Shown here in pieces: positions 37,501 to 45,118 of a stretch of 64,000 nt of DNA. The position numbers and the translations under genes were made by a program. Within the stretch, counting starts at the first letter, position 1, and each line of letters opens with the position of its first letter. Location: assembly GCF_022698165.1 (NCBI RefSeq), contig NZ_JALDAY010000008.1, positions 248,001 to 312,000 of the forward strand, written 5' to 3'. The stretch comes from Streptomyces cylindrosporus. GTDB taxonomy: Bacteria; Actinomycetota; Actinomycetes; Streptomycetales; Streptomycetaceae. The notes beneath the pieces were generated by a model that saw only the letters and a list, made by a program, of their open reading frames with translations, made no database searches and was not told the DNA's origin.

Positions 37501-38550
37501 CGCCTCGCGCAGCTCCGCCGTGGTCAGCGGGCCGAGCACCATGTGCCGGTGCTGGAGCGCGTCGGACAGCTCGGGGTGGCCCAGGCACTGCTCGTAGAAG
37601 TCGGCGCGGATGCCCAGCACCACCAGCACCGGGGCGAGGGCGCCCGGCCCGGCCGGCGAGCACGCGGCGTGCAGCGCCTGGACGAACGTACGCCTGCCGC
37701 CCTCGTCGGCGCAGAGGGTGAAGGCCTCCTCGAACTGGTCCACGATCAGGACCGGCCGGGCGGCGCCGACGCCGTCCCGCTGCGCCCACGCGGTGACGGC
37801 GTCCCGCACGGCCCGCGCGAACTCCGGGTCGTCAGGCTCGGCGAGGACGGGCGCGAGCTCGGGTATACGGGCGGTCAGTTCCGCCAGTGGATCGGCGCCC
37901 GGCACGAACTGCAGCACCTCGGGCGGCGGGCCGTCCCGGTCGCTCAGGGCGCCCTCGCGCAGCGCGGTCACCAGACCGGCGTTCAGCAGCGAGGACTTTC
38001 CGGCTCCGGAGGCGCCCACGAGCATCACCAGGCCGCCGGTCTTCTCCGTCGCGCGCAACTGCGCGACCAGGGCGTCCGTGCTCCGCTCCCGGCCGAAGAA
38101 CCAGCGGGCGTCCTCCTGCCGGTAGGAGGCCAGACCTCGGTACGGGCACAGTCCGGCCGCGGCCGGGCTCTCGGCTGGCGGGATCTCCTCCGCGACCTTG
38201 GGGTCGCCGACCGGGTCGGCCACGGCGCGCTCCCACAGCCGCTGCCAGTGCGCCATGTCGTACAGGCCCGTGGACACCGCGACGGGCCGCGCGCGCCGGG
38301 CCTGGGGGATGAGGATGTGCAGCACCGCGGCGAGCGCGGTGAACTGCGCGGGCACGTTCTTCGCCCGCCGCCAGTCGCTGATCCGCTGCGCGGACACCCG
38401 TACGGGCCGCCCCCGCTCGTCCACCCGCTGCAGCTGTACGACCGCTTCGGCCACGCGCGTGAGGGGAGGGTTGCCGGCCTCCCTGTACAGCAACGCGAGG
38501 CGCTCCGCGAAGGCCGTGCGTGCCCCTGAGTCGGAACTCAAGGCCTCCAC
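34570..38550 (-). CDS. nSTAND NTPase with transmembrane helix and 14 WD40 repeats
   Basis: 1326 residues. Residues 1-80 look like a helix-turn-helix region (VSAQRISDWRRAKNVP). An nSTAND1-type NTPase follows: CPYRGLASYRQEDARWFFGRE near 135, Walker A GASGAGKSS at 179-187, Walker B PVLIVDQFEEAF with Asp 271. A helical arm comes next, then one membrane helix (587-609). The rest (about 665-1310) is 14 WD40 repeats, enough for two seven-bladed propellers. The repeat core is FSPDGxTLAxGSxDxTVRLW; repeats 7-11 are the most diverged. STAND NTPases are switches that assemble on ligand binding. If the single helix spans the membrane, the sensor propellers lie outside and the NTPase inside. No adjacent effector gene is evident. 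Confidence 0.88.
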   Translation of the reverse strand: MEALSSDSGARTAFAERLALLYREAGNPPLTRVAEAVVQLQRVDERGRPVRVSAQRISDWRRAKNVPAQFTALAAVLHILIPQARRARPVAVSTGLYDMAHWQRLWERAVADPVGDPKVAEEIPPAESPAAAGLCPYRGLASYRQEDARWFFGRERSTDALVAQLRATEKTGGLVMLVGASGAGKSSLLNAGLVTALREGALSDRDGPPPEVLQFVPGADPLAELTARIPELAPVLAEPDDPEFARAVRDAVTAWAQRDGVGAARPVLIVDQFEEAFTLCADEGGRRTFVQALHAACSPAGPGALAPVLVVLGIRADFYEQCLGHPELSDALQHRHMVLGPLTTAELREAVTGPAKAVGLELEPGLAELIVREVSADGPRGAHDAGALPLLSHALLATWQRRKGVRLTLAGYRAAGGIQGAVAATAERAWSGLDPAARTAARLLLLRLVRLGEDTQATRRRGTRRQLAQESADPGKTEESLEALVRARLVTLDAETVEITHEALLHAWPRLREWIDEDRGDHLLRQRLEEDGHAWESSGRDSSLLYRGSRLEQAHTWAKSAGDTFLTRSAVEFLAASVRLRRRMVWIGRSAVAALVALAVLAGGAAVVAWQQRDDAVFEQVLAEADRVQYTDPSLSAQLDLVAHRLRSGDAGTNNRLLSIVNAPLATPLSGHRGAVYLTTFSPNGRLLATASADRTVRLWDVRDRTRPKALGKPLTGHTSWVSSAIFSPDGKTLASASDDGTVRLWDVSDPSRPKSLGAPLTGHDGTIYLIAFAPDGHTLATANEDHTVRLWDMRDRTHPTSLSTLTGHTAAVRSIAFSPDGGTIAAGGDDNTVMLWNIADPSRPERTGPTLTGHSSTVHSVAFSPDGKTLASGSADDTVRLWNVADPAHAQAIGSPLTGHTGLVWSVAFSPDGSMLAAGSADSTASLWNVRDPAYPSQIGEPLAGGSGEMYALGFSPDGKTLATGSGDSKVRLWSLPTSDMIGGRGTFRPDGKVLATAASDGRVRLWDVRDAARPVLLGKPFMTAGNGDPSPVFSPDGRTLAVLTGQRSVALWNVTDPAHPVPTRADIILKTRFMGPEAIAYSPDGRILATAYEDRTIRLWNVADPAHAKPLGEPLTGPGGFIDSLAFTPDGHALAAGSEEGAIRLWSVRDATRPTLLGKPLTGHHGPVNALAFTPDGHTLASGSDDDTVRLWDTSDPAKARSLGPPLTGHSEAVVSLTFGRDGRTLASGGNDNTVRLWNVADPSDAAPIGQSMSPNARTGHFLAFSPTSNLLGVSSGSDTVRLWNLDVDAAIARICSTTHGVLTPGKWHEYLPRLSYDPPCEGD

Positions 38551-38986
38551 CCCTTACTTCCCCCGCGTTGGAACATCCGGACCGGAAAACTCACTTTATA
38601 CGGCTGACCTGCGGATTAAGGGGCCGGAAGGTGACCGGAATCTCCTCCGGCGGGGCCGGAACTGGCAGGATCCCGACCCAGTAGCGAACCCATCACGCTT
38701 CGTCCATGCAGGCCATCGGCTCAGCGCTCGGGGAGACAGCTCATGACGCCGAACGTTCTCGGTCAGCTTCGGTACGAGGCGCGGGACGGCGGCGACGGTC
38801 TCATCGCCTGAGCCGGCAAGGTCCGTGGGGAAGGATCCCATCGGGATCACTTCCACGCCGAACCACGGATCCGGCCCTCCTCCCTCCACGCCCGCCGCGG
38901 CACGGAGGGAGGCTGCCGCAGCGTTCGGCACCGGTCCCCACGAGGGGAGGGACCGGAGCCGAACGACGCGGCCTCCGCTTCCCGCC
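38551..38986. other. Intergenic region upstream of the nSTAND gene
   Basis: 436 bp with no convincing gene. A 22-codon frame at 38743-38811 with a weak GGGGAGA site could be a leader peptide or a gene remnant. It is divergent from the nSTAND gene. Confidence 0.4.
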
Positions 38987-39460
38987 CTACACCCACCCCG
39001 CCTCGCGAGCGGCGGCGACCGCGTGCGCCTCCGCCTCGTCCGCGGCGGCGTTCAGCCTCGCGTCCCTGCCCGCCGCCGTGCCCGCGGCGGCGGCCGCCGC
39101 GGCCCGGGACGCGGCGAGGGCGGCGCGCAGCGCCTCCGGGGAGCCCGCGCCGTCGTCCCGCGCCCCGGCCAGCTGGGCGGCCAGGGCGGCCGTGGCGGCG
39201 GCGTTGCGGGCGCAGCGGGCGTCCGCGGCGGGGTCGGGGCTGCCGGTGCCGAGGGCGTCGACGGAGCGGGCGGACAGCCGCAGCGCGTTCGCCGCCCGGC
39301 CGACGGGACCGGTCGGCACGAGCTCGGCGGCGGACTCGTCGACCCCGGCATACCGGCAGGCGGCGACGGCACGTTCGTACGCACTACGCGCGCGTGTGCC
39401 GTGCATGTCCCGCAACGCGCGTGCCGAGGCGACCGCGCCCGCCTCTTCGACTCCGCTCAT
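38987..39460 (-). CDS. Alanine-rich small hypothetical protein
   Basis: 157 residues from ATG 39460, preceded by a strong GGAGGAGG on the minus strand. About a third of the residues are Ala and it should be mostly helical, with no signal peptide or membrane helix. Only short conserved-looking pieces, such as SAYERAVAACRYAG and AADARCARNAAATAALAAQLAG, can be pointed to. I do not recognise a family. A GTG two codons earlier is possible but is too close to the ribosome site. Confidence 0.6.
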   Translation of the reverse strand: MSGVEEAGAVASARALRDMHGTRARSAYERAVAACRYAGVDESAAELVPTGPVGRAANALRLSARSVDALGTGSPDPAADARCARNAAATAALAAQLAGARDDGAGSPEALRAALAASRAAAAAAAGTAAGRDARLNAAADEAEAHAVAAAREAGWV

Positions 39461-39616
39461 CCCCACCGCCTCCTCCGCGTCCCGGCCGGGGGCAGGGTGG
39501 CACGGCGGGCTCGAAGAGAACAGGGCTTGGCCGCGAGGCAGGGGATGCGGCCTGGTTATCTGACGGGTCGTCAGTTATCGTCCCCTTGCCGTGCCGGTTC
39601 CGAAGGGGTGATTCCT

Positions 39617-40093
39617 GTGGAGACGCGTCCCGAGAGTCCGCAGCCGCAAGGAGATCCGCGCTGGGTCGCGATGGTCTACCAGCCGTCCTCGGCCTCCTGG
39701 CGGGTGTGCGCCCAGTCGCCCCACCGCTCCCCGGTGCAGTACGCGCTCGGTGAGATGGCGCACACGGTACGCGCGCGTGGCGGCGATCCGGTGATCAGCC
39801 TGTGGGGCCCGAAGGACGGCGGATGGCACCGGTACGACACCGCGGCCGCGCCGCCCGTGCCCACCCCCAAGGCCGCCGCCGACGCCCCCGAGGCGCCCAG
39901 CACGCACACGCGGCGCATGGACGGCCGCCGCCGCCAGGTACTCCTGGCCGGCCTGACCAAGGCGGGCCTCTACGACCTCGCACCGGACGACCTCACGGCC
40001 GTGGAGGCGCTCGTCGACAGCCTGGACGAGACGACGGTCCGCAGGGTCGCCCACTGGCTGGCCTCGGCGAGCGGCGCGGATCAGGCCGGGTAG
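39617..40093 (+). CDS. Conserved hypothetical protein
   Basis: 158 residues from GTG 39617, nine bases after AAGGGG. The N-terminal half contains a compact conserved-looking segment (PRWVAMVYQPSSASWRVCAQ, then VISLWGPKDGGWHRYD). The C-terminal half is basic and helical (RMDGRRRQVLLAGLTKAGLYDL). It is soluble and has no recognised domain. Its last 13 bases overlap the end of the convergent glycosyltransferase gene. An open frame upstream to 38825 is a shadow. Confidence 0.7.
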   Translation: METRPESPQPQGDPRWVAMVYQPSSASWRVCAQSPHRSPVQYALGEMAHTVRARGGDPVISLWGPKDGGWHRYDTAAAPPVPTPKAAADAPEAPSTHTRRMDGRRRQVLLAGLTKAGLYDLAPDDLTAVEALVDSLDETTVRRVAHWLASASGADQAG

Positions 40094-40833
40094 CGCCAGC
40101 CGAGCGCCGCCAGCGCCCGGGCGCGCTCCTCCACCACCGCCATGCGCGCCTCGCGCTCGGCCGTGGCCGTGTGCGCCGCCTGGCCGGTCACCTGGCCCTC
40201 CCACTTCCGGTAGAGCAGCCCCGTCTCGCGCGAGAACCAGCCCCGGCTCACGGCGTCGAGCGCCAGCAGCAGCCCGGTGTCCTCGGAGGCCGGCAGCGCC
40301 ATCCAGCCGCCGAGCGCCAGCAGCAGATCCCGTCGTACGAAAAGGGTCGCGGGGTGCACCGGGGCGAGGAAACCGTTCGCCTTCCAGGCGTCGAGGACGG
40401 TCCCGCGCTCGATCGGGCCCTCGTCGGGATCGCCCGGGAAACCGGCGGTGGAGCCGTCCGGCAGGAGGTCAAGCACGCGCGAGGTGGCCCACCCGATGGC
40501 CGGATCGGCCTCGAGAACCGCCAGGTCACGCGCCAGCGCCCCCTCCGTCAGCTGATCGTCGGCGTCCAGCACCTTCACGTACGCGCCCCGCGTGTGCGCG
40601 AGCGCGATCGTGCGGGCGACACCGGGGCCGCCGGCCCGGCCCTGCCGGAAGGTCACCCGCGCGTCGTCGGGGACGTACGGACGTACGCGGTCCGTCGTCC
40701 CGTCCTCCTGGATCACCCACTGCCACTCCCACCCGGCGGGCAGCTCCTGCGCGCACAAGGACTTGTACGCGTCCCCCAGGAACCCGGCCGACGGGGCGTG
40801 CACGGCGGTGACGATGATGATGCGCCCGGTCAT
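40081..40833 (-). CDS. Family 2 glycosyltransferase
   Basis: 250 residues from ATG 40833. GT-A fold of the GT2 family: RIIIVTAVHAPSAGFLGDAYKSL at the start, the nucleotide-sugar and metal motif VLDADD (about residues 88-93) and GGWMALPASEDTGLLL, with the ED pair expected for the catalytic base. No membrane segment, so cytosolic or peripheral. The sugar and acceptor are unknown. Standing alone rather than in a wall-polymer cluster, it gives no pathway hint. Confidence 0.85.
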   Translation of the reverse strand: MTGRIIIVTAVHAPSAGFLGDAYKSLCAQELPAGWEWQWVIQEDGTTDRVRPYVPDDARVTFRQGRAGGPGVARTIALAHTRGAYVKVLDADDQLTEGALARDLAVLEADPAIGWATSRVLDLLPDGSTAGFPGDPDEGPIERGTVLDAWKANGFLAPVHPATLFVRRDLLLALGGWMALPASEDTGLLLALDAVSRGWFSRETGLLYRKWEGQVTGQAAHTATAEREARMAVVEERARALAALGWRYPA

Positions 40834-40866
40834 GGCGCCAGGCTACGACCGTGCCCGAACGCGGAA

Positions 40867-40892
40867 ACCCCCGGCCCGTCGGGGCCGGGGGT
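40867..40892 (-). terminator. Terminator of the small secreted protein gene
   Basis: 11-bp perfect stem, 4-base loop, 72 bases past the stop at 40964 and just upstream of the glycosyltransferase gene. Confidence 0.7.
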
Positions 40893-40963
40893 CCTGCGCG
40901 CAGACGATCGGGTACGCAAGTTCGCCGTTACGTCGGTTGCGTCGGGGTGCGGTGCGGAGGGGC

Positions 40964-41341
40964 TCAGCGCTGCAGGGGGACGGCCGGTTCGGTCAGGTCG
41001 GTGTCGGTGGCCGTGTTCGCGGCGGTGTTCGTCGCCGTGTCCGTGGTGGCTTCCGAGTCGCCGGCGGGGCGGTTGCGGCAGCTGGGGGACTTGCCGTGGG
41101 CCTCGGCGCGGATGCGCTGCTTCATCGTGGGGGGCAGATCGCGGACGCAGGACCAGTACCAGGATCCGGTCGGTGTGGGCATCGTCAGGTGTCGTGCGAT
41201 GCCGCTCGTGCTGTTGCTGCTCGCCTCGGTCTGCGTTACGGCCGCGGCGGCGGTCGTCGTGACGAGTCCGAGCGCCGTGCACAGCGCGAGGAAGGCGGTG
41301 ACGATGGCGGTCCACAGCTTCATGACCTGGTTCTGGGCCAT
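40964..41341 (-). CDS. Small secreted or anchored protein, DUF6344-like
   Basis: 125 residues from ATG 41341, or 119 from ATG 41323. The signal-like N-terminus (KLWTAIVTAFLALCTALGLV) is followed by a polar, Thr/Asn/Asp-rich mature part with two cysteines. From memory it resembles streptomycete DUF6344 proteins, but I am not certain. Function unknown. Confidence 0.6.
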   Translation of the reverse strand: MAQNQVMKLWTAIVTAFLALCTALGLVTTTAAAAVTQTEASSNSTSGIARHLTMPTPTGSWYWSCVRDLPPTMKQRIRAEAHGKSPSCRNRPAGDSEATTDTATNTAANTATDTDLTEPAVPLQR

Positions 41342-41582
41342 GGCCCCTCACTTTCGGGTTGGGCGATTTGCGTACTTTCCTCATGATGTGTATGGGGGCG
41401 GCGAAGTGTGGGACCGACGCCCATGGCGCGTCGATCTTCAGATGAACACCACCCGGATGGGTGCAAGATGCCGAGAAAGCCGCCAAAGGGATAATTTGGA
41501 GTAACTGCTTCCGCTTCGACTGCGTTGTCCGGGGCGGGAGTTGGGGCTCCACACAGGTCACCGATCGATATCGGTCGGTGTG

Positions 41583-41588
41583 TATAGT
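41583..41588 (+). promoter_or_regulatory. Possible -10 element for the DLW-39 gene
   Basis: TATAGT 46 bases before the DLW-39 start, in an otherwise GC-rich region. The inverted pair ACCGAT/ATCGGT (41560-41575) lies just upstream, where a regulator could bind. No good -35 is seen. Confidence 0.4.
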
Positions 41589-41633
41589 CGGGCGCCAGAG
41601 GTCCCCTACGTCAAGGAAAGACGAGGTCGCGCG

Positions 41634-41762
41634 GTGAAGAAGCTTCTCCTGGTCGCACTGGCCGCCATCGGCGGGCTCCTCGTGTACCGCCAGATCCAGG
41701 CGGATCGCGCCGAGCAGGATCTGTGGACGGAGGCGACCGACTCCGTGCCCACGGGTTCGTGA
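41634..41762 (+). CDS. DLW-39 family micro-protein
   Basis: 42 residues from GTG 41634: starts MKKLLLVALAAIGGLLVYRQ and ends EQDLWTEATDSVPTGS. It has one short membrane helix and a conserved DLW near the C-terminus, the mark of the DLW-39 family, so named for its length and motif. Function unknown. It has its own terminator and a likely -10 element, so it is a separate transcription unit. Confidence 0.85.
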   Translation: MKKLLLVALAAIGGLLVYRQIQADRAEQDLWTEATDSVPTGS

Positions 41763-41787
41763 GTACCGACATCCGATTCTGAAGAGA

Positions 41788-41815
41788 CCCCGGCCGTCCG
41801 CACGGTCGGGGTTTT
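41788..41815 (+). terminator. Intrinsic terminator of the DLW-39 gene
   Basis: 10-bp stem with one G-T pair, loop CCGC, then TTTT. Confidence 0.88.
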
Positions 41816-41966
41816 GCGTTTCTCCGGCCGCTCGCGGTTGCGCGACAGCTGCCGAGGCGGTAGCGGACCCGTGCGTTTCGGACGCCCGCCTGCGATGCGC
41901 GGATGAGCCGGGGCCCCACGGGGCAGGATGGGCCACGGTCCGGGCGACGACGAGGGGTGGCGCGTG

Positions 41967-43268
41967 ATGGGGCGGCGTACGGCGTGGGGGCGCGGGGCGG
42001 CCGTCGTGGCGCTGCTGTGCGCGTCGGCGGGGCCGGCGTCCTGGCCGGCCGCGGCGGCACCGGAGGCCGGCCCGGCGGGCTCCTCGTACGCCTTCGCCGA
42101 GGACGCCGTCTCCGTCGACGGAGCGACCGGCACCGCCGACGCCCAGCCGCTCGACGCCGGCAAGGACTACCGCAGCTCCCTCCCCAGGGCCGCGAAGCTG
42201 TACTACCGCCTGGACCTGGACGACACCTCCAACGCCTATGTCTCCGTCACCGCCGTCCCCCGCGCGGGCGGCGGCAAGCTCTCCGTGAGCGACGGCATCA
42301 GGGTGTCCGTGCAGAACGCCGACAGCCACCCCTGCTCCTACGAGAGCGCCAACTTCGGCTCCTCCGGCAGCCCGCGCCCCCTCACGGCCTGGGGCGCCCG
42401 TACGACCTCCCCGCCGACGCCCCTGTGCACGGGCAGCGGCCCGTACTACGTGCTCGTCGAGCGCGTCGGTACGGCGGACTCCGCGGTCGGCACCTGGGAT
42501 CTGGAGCTCACCACCGCGACCGAGCCGGCGTTGACGCGGACCGGCGCGACGAGTGCTCCCAGCGCCTGGGACTCCGCCTCGCCGGAGCCGCTCGCGGGCG
42601 AGGCGCGGAGCCGTTCCGGGGGCGCGGGGTTCTCCAAGGCGGCAGCCATCGACCAGGGCGTCTGGCGCACCGGCATCTCGCCCGGCCAGACGCTGTACTA
42701 CAGGGTCCCCGTGGACTGGGGCCGCCGGCTCTCGGCCACCGCGGACCTGGGCGGGTCCGGGGGTGGGGGTGCCGGTTACGCCGTCGACGCCCTGAACATG
42801 ACCCTCTACAACCCCGTCCGCGCCGAGGTCGCCGACGCCGACACGGGTTACGACGGCACCCAGGTGTCGGCCTCCCTGGCCCCGCTGCCCGCCGTCGCCT
42901 ACGCCAACCGCTACGCCCGCAACAACACCAAGGTCAACGGCATGCGGTTCGCCGGCTCGTACTACCTGGCCGTGCACCTTTCCGCCGGGGTGGCGGACGA
43001 CTTCGGCGACGGGCCGTTCGACCTGACGCTGCGCGTGCGGGTGTCGGGCACGGCACAGGACGGCCCCGGGTACGCGGGTCAGCCCGTCCCGGGGGACCTC
43101 TTCACCATCACGGCGGCGGATCGGCAGGCGGCCGCGCAGGGCGAGACCGGGAGCGACGACACCACGATGGAGGCCCTCGCGCTGGGCGGCCTTGGCACGG
43201 GCACGGTGGTGCTGGTCGGGCTGGGGGTCTGGACGGTGGTGGGGCGGCGGGGGGCCGGGGCCGTGTGA
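41967..43268 (+). CDS. Surface protein with signal peptide and C-terminal anchor
   Basis: 433 residues from ATG 41967 (GTG 41964 is also possible). Signal peptide at residues 1-31 ending near AAAAP. The exported part (about 32-390) looks like two beta domains that both contain the same pattern, a Lys/Gln-TLYYR or KLYYRLDLD strand (KLYYRLDLDDTSNAYVSV and TLYYRVPVDWGRRLSA), with two cysteines. A single membrane helix (about 402-425) and a short basic tail end the protein. I do not recognise the family. It converges on the tail-anchored kinase gene, with 30 bases between them. Confidence 0.7.
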   Translation: MGRRTAWGRGAAVVALLCASAGPASWPAAAAPEAGPAGSSYAFAEDAVSVDGATGTADAQPLDAGKDYRSSLPRAAKLYYRLDLDDTSNAYVSVTAVPRAGGGKLSVSDGIRVSVQNADSHPCSYESANFGSSGSPRPLTAWGARTTSPPTPLCTGSGPYYVLVERVGTADSAVGTWDLELTTATEPALTRTGATSAPSAWDSASPEPLAGEARSRSGGAGFSKAAAIDQGVWRTGISPGQTLYYRVPVDWGRRLSATADLGGSGGGGAGYAVDALNMTLYNPVRAEVADADTGYDGTQVSASLAPLPAVAYANRYARNNTKVNGMRFAGSYYLAVHLSAGVADDFGDGPFDLTLRVRVSGTAQDGPGYAGQPVPGDLFTITAADRQAAAQGETGSDDTTMEALALGGLGTGTVVLVGLGVWTVVGRRGAGAV

Positions 43269-43298
43269 GGCCGAGCCGCGCAGGGGGTGGGTCGGGCT

Positions 43299-44984
43299 TC
43301 AGATGCGGGTCAGAGCCCAGAAGCCCACGGCGTAGCAGGCCAGGGCCAGCAGCAGGAGGGGGACCGCGACCTTGGCCGGTGGGCCGCCGGGGCGGCGGCG
43401 GGCTCGGTGGGCCGTGCGGTGGTCGCGGGGTGCGAGGTCCGGCGCGAATTCCTGGGCGTGAGGTGGAACCCGCGGGTCCTGGGCGGTGTACGAAGCAGTA
43501 GAGGCGTCGTCGCGATGGTCGCGATGGTGCTGCGGTGATTGGGTCCAGGGCCGGGGGGAGGACAGGACGTGCGTGGGGTCGTGGGGGGAGGCGTAGGCGG
43601 GCTGGGGATGTGGATGTGCCTGCGCGTGGTGTTGTGGCTGCGGTGGTTGGGGAGCGGTGGTTCGAGGGGAGGAGGGGGTGGCTTCCGGCGGTGGCAGGTG
43701 GAAGCTGCCGGTGTCCGACATGCTCGGCGGCTGCGAGGAGGGCGTGGGCTGTGGCCGGGGGGAGGTGGCTTGGCGGGGATCGGTCGGCGGTACGGGGTTC
43801 ACGGACGATCCGGTGTCTGTTCGCGCCCCGGAGACCCCCGAGGCCCCGGTGCCCGCGGCCGCTCCTGCGGCTGCCGCCGCACTCGAATCGTTGCCCGCGC
43901 CGGAACTTGTCCCCGCGCCCACTTCCGCGCCGCTGCCGGTGCCCGAATCCGCGCCCGACGCTGTCCCGAAACCCGGTCCGGAACCCGACCCTGTCCCTGT
44001 CCCCGTCCCCGGCCCGGAGCCCGGCCCCGAACCCGACCCAGTCTCTGTCCCCGTGCCCGTCCCGGAACCCACTCCACCCCGCACCTCCACCCCCGGCGCC
44101 CGCTTCAGCGGTCCCGTTACGGCGAAGCCCGGTGGCAGTGGGCCGAGTTGGTCGAAGATCTCGATCAGTTCGTCGTCGGCGCTCGGCTCCGGCAGGAGCT
44201 CCGCCGCCGCGGCGAGCGCCTTGCGCGCCCCCGTGGCCGTGCGGAACCGCGCCACCGGGTCCGGCTGGAGCAGCGTCGCCACGACCTGCCACAGCGGCTC
44301 GGGTATCCCCGTGGGCGCACTCGGCGTCCCGTGCGCCGCGAAGTACTGGATCAGCGCCTTGGCATCGGGCTTGGCGCCCTCCAGCAGATACAGCGCGACC
44401 AGACCGACGGCGAACAGGTCCGCCGGGAAGTCCGGCTCCGCGCCCATCATCTGCTCCGGCGCGAGATAACCGGGCGTCCCCACCACGAGGTTGGTCTCGG
44501 TCAGCCGTGGTTCGCCCAGCCGCATGGCGATCCCGAAGTCCGACAGCCGCAGCCGCGGCCGGCCCGTACCGGTGGCCTCCAGCAGCAGGTTGGCCGGCTT
44601 GATGTCCCGGTGGACGACGCCCTCCCCGTGCACCGCGGCCAGCCCCGACAGCAGCTGGTCGAGCAGCGTGCAGACGAAAGCCGGTGGCAGGGGGCCGTAG
44701 TCGCCGACCAGATGGACCAGAGAGCCGCCGGCGACCAGGTCCATCGTGAACAGGACCTGGTCGTCGTCGGCCGCCCAGCTGGCGGGCGCGAGCACATGGG
44801 GGTGGTCGATCCGCAGCGCCTGCTCACGGACGAACCGCAGCAGTGAGTGGGCGTCCCGCTGCTGGAGCACCTTGGCGGCCACGTACCGGCGGCGCCGGTG
44901 GTCCCAGGCGCGCCAGACCGCGCCGACCCCGCCGCGTCCGATCGGGTCGACCAGTTCGTACCGGCCGGCGAAGACCTCACCCAT
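43299..44984 (-). CDS. Serine/threonine protein kinase anchored by its C-terminus
   Basis: 561 residues from ATG 44984. The kinase domain (about 8-265) has the ATP lysine K38, HRDIKPAN with Asp 127, DFG with Asp 149, and GTPGYLAPEQ, so it should be active. Residues about 300-375 are a Gly/Ser/Thr repeat, followed by a Pro/Gln/His-rich linker to about 530. The last 23 residues form a single membrane helix (VPLLLLALACYAVGFWALTRI), leaving no outside sensor domain. This differs from PknB and suggests sensing through a partner. The neighbouring helix-turn-helix gene on the same strand may be functionally linked. Confidence 0.88.
   Translation of the reverse strand: MGEVFAGRYELVDPIGRGGVGAVWRAWDHRRRRYVAAKVLQQRDAHSLLRFVREQALRIDHPHVLAPASWAADDDQVLFTMDLVAGGSLVHLVGDYGPLPPAFVCTLLDQLLSGLAAVHGEGVVHRDIKPANLLLEATGTGRPRLRLSDFGIAMRLGEPRLTETNLVVGTPGYLAPEQMMGAEPDFPADLFAVGLVALYLLEGAKPDAKALIQYFAAHGTPSAPTGIPEPLWQVVATLLQPDPVARFRTATGARKALAAAAELLPEPSADDELIEIFDQLGPLPPGFAVTGPLKRAPGVEVRGGVGSGTGTGTETGSGSGPGSGPGTGTGTGSGSGPGFGTASGADSGTGSGAEVGAGTSSGAGNDSSAAAAAGAAAGTGASGVSGARTDTGSSVNPVPPTDPRQATSPRPQPTPSSQPPSMSDTGSFHLPPPEATPSSPRTTAPQPPQPQHHAQAHPHPQPAYASPHDPTHVLSSPRPWTQSPQHHRDHRDDASTASYTAQDPRVPPHAQEFAPDLAPRDHRTAHRARRRPGGPPAKVAVPLLLLALACYAVGFWALTRI
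43900..44090. repeat. Low-complexity tract in the kinase linker
   Basis: Imperfect repeats of CCCGNNCCNG-type units encoding Gly-Ser/Thr pairs on the minus strand. Likely to vary in length between strains. Confidence 0.6.
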
Positions 44985-45118
44985 GGCAGTGCGTCGCTCC
45001 TCCCCCTTCGGCTACCCCCCTTGCTTCCCCCGCGATGAGCGATACGACTCCCCTCGTTCCCCCGCACACGGACCGGGGCCCGGCCGCCGAACCCCCTTCG
45101 GCGAACCGGGCCGCGGCT

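Noticed and set aside
38596..38931. Minus-strand 111-codon frame upstream of the nSTAND gene
   Set aside because: No ribosome site, no domain and GC-rich antisense-like composition.
43900..44090. Repeat tract as a CRISPR array
   Set aside because: Units are short, lack spacers and encode the Gly/Ser/Thr linker of the kinase in frame.
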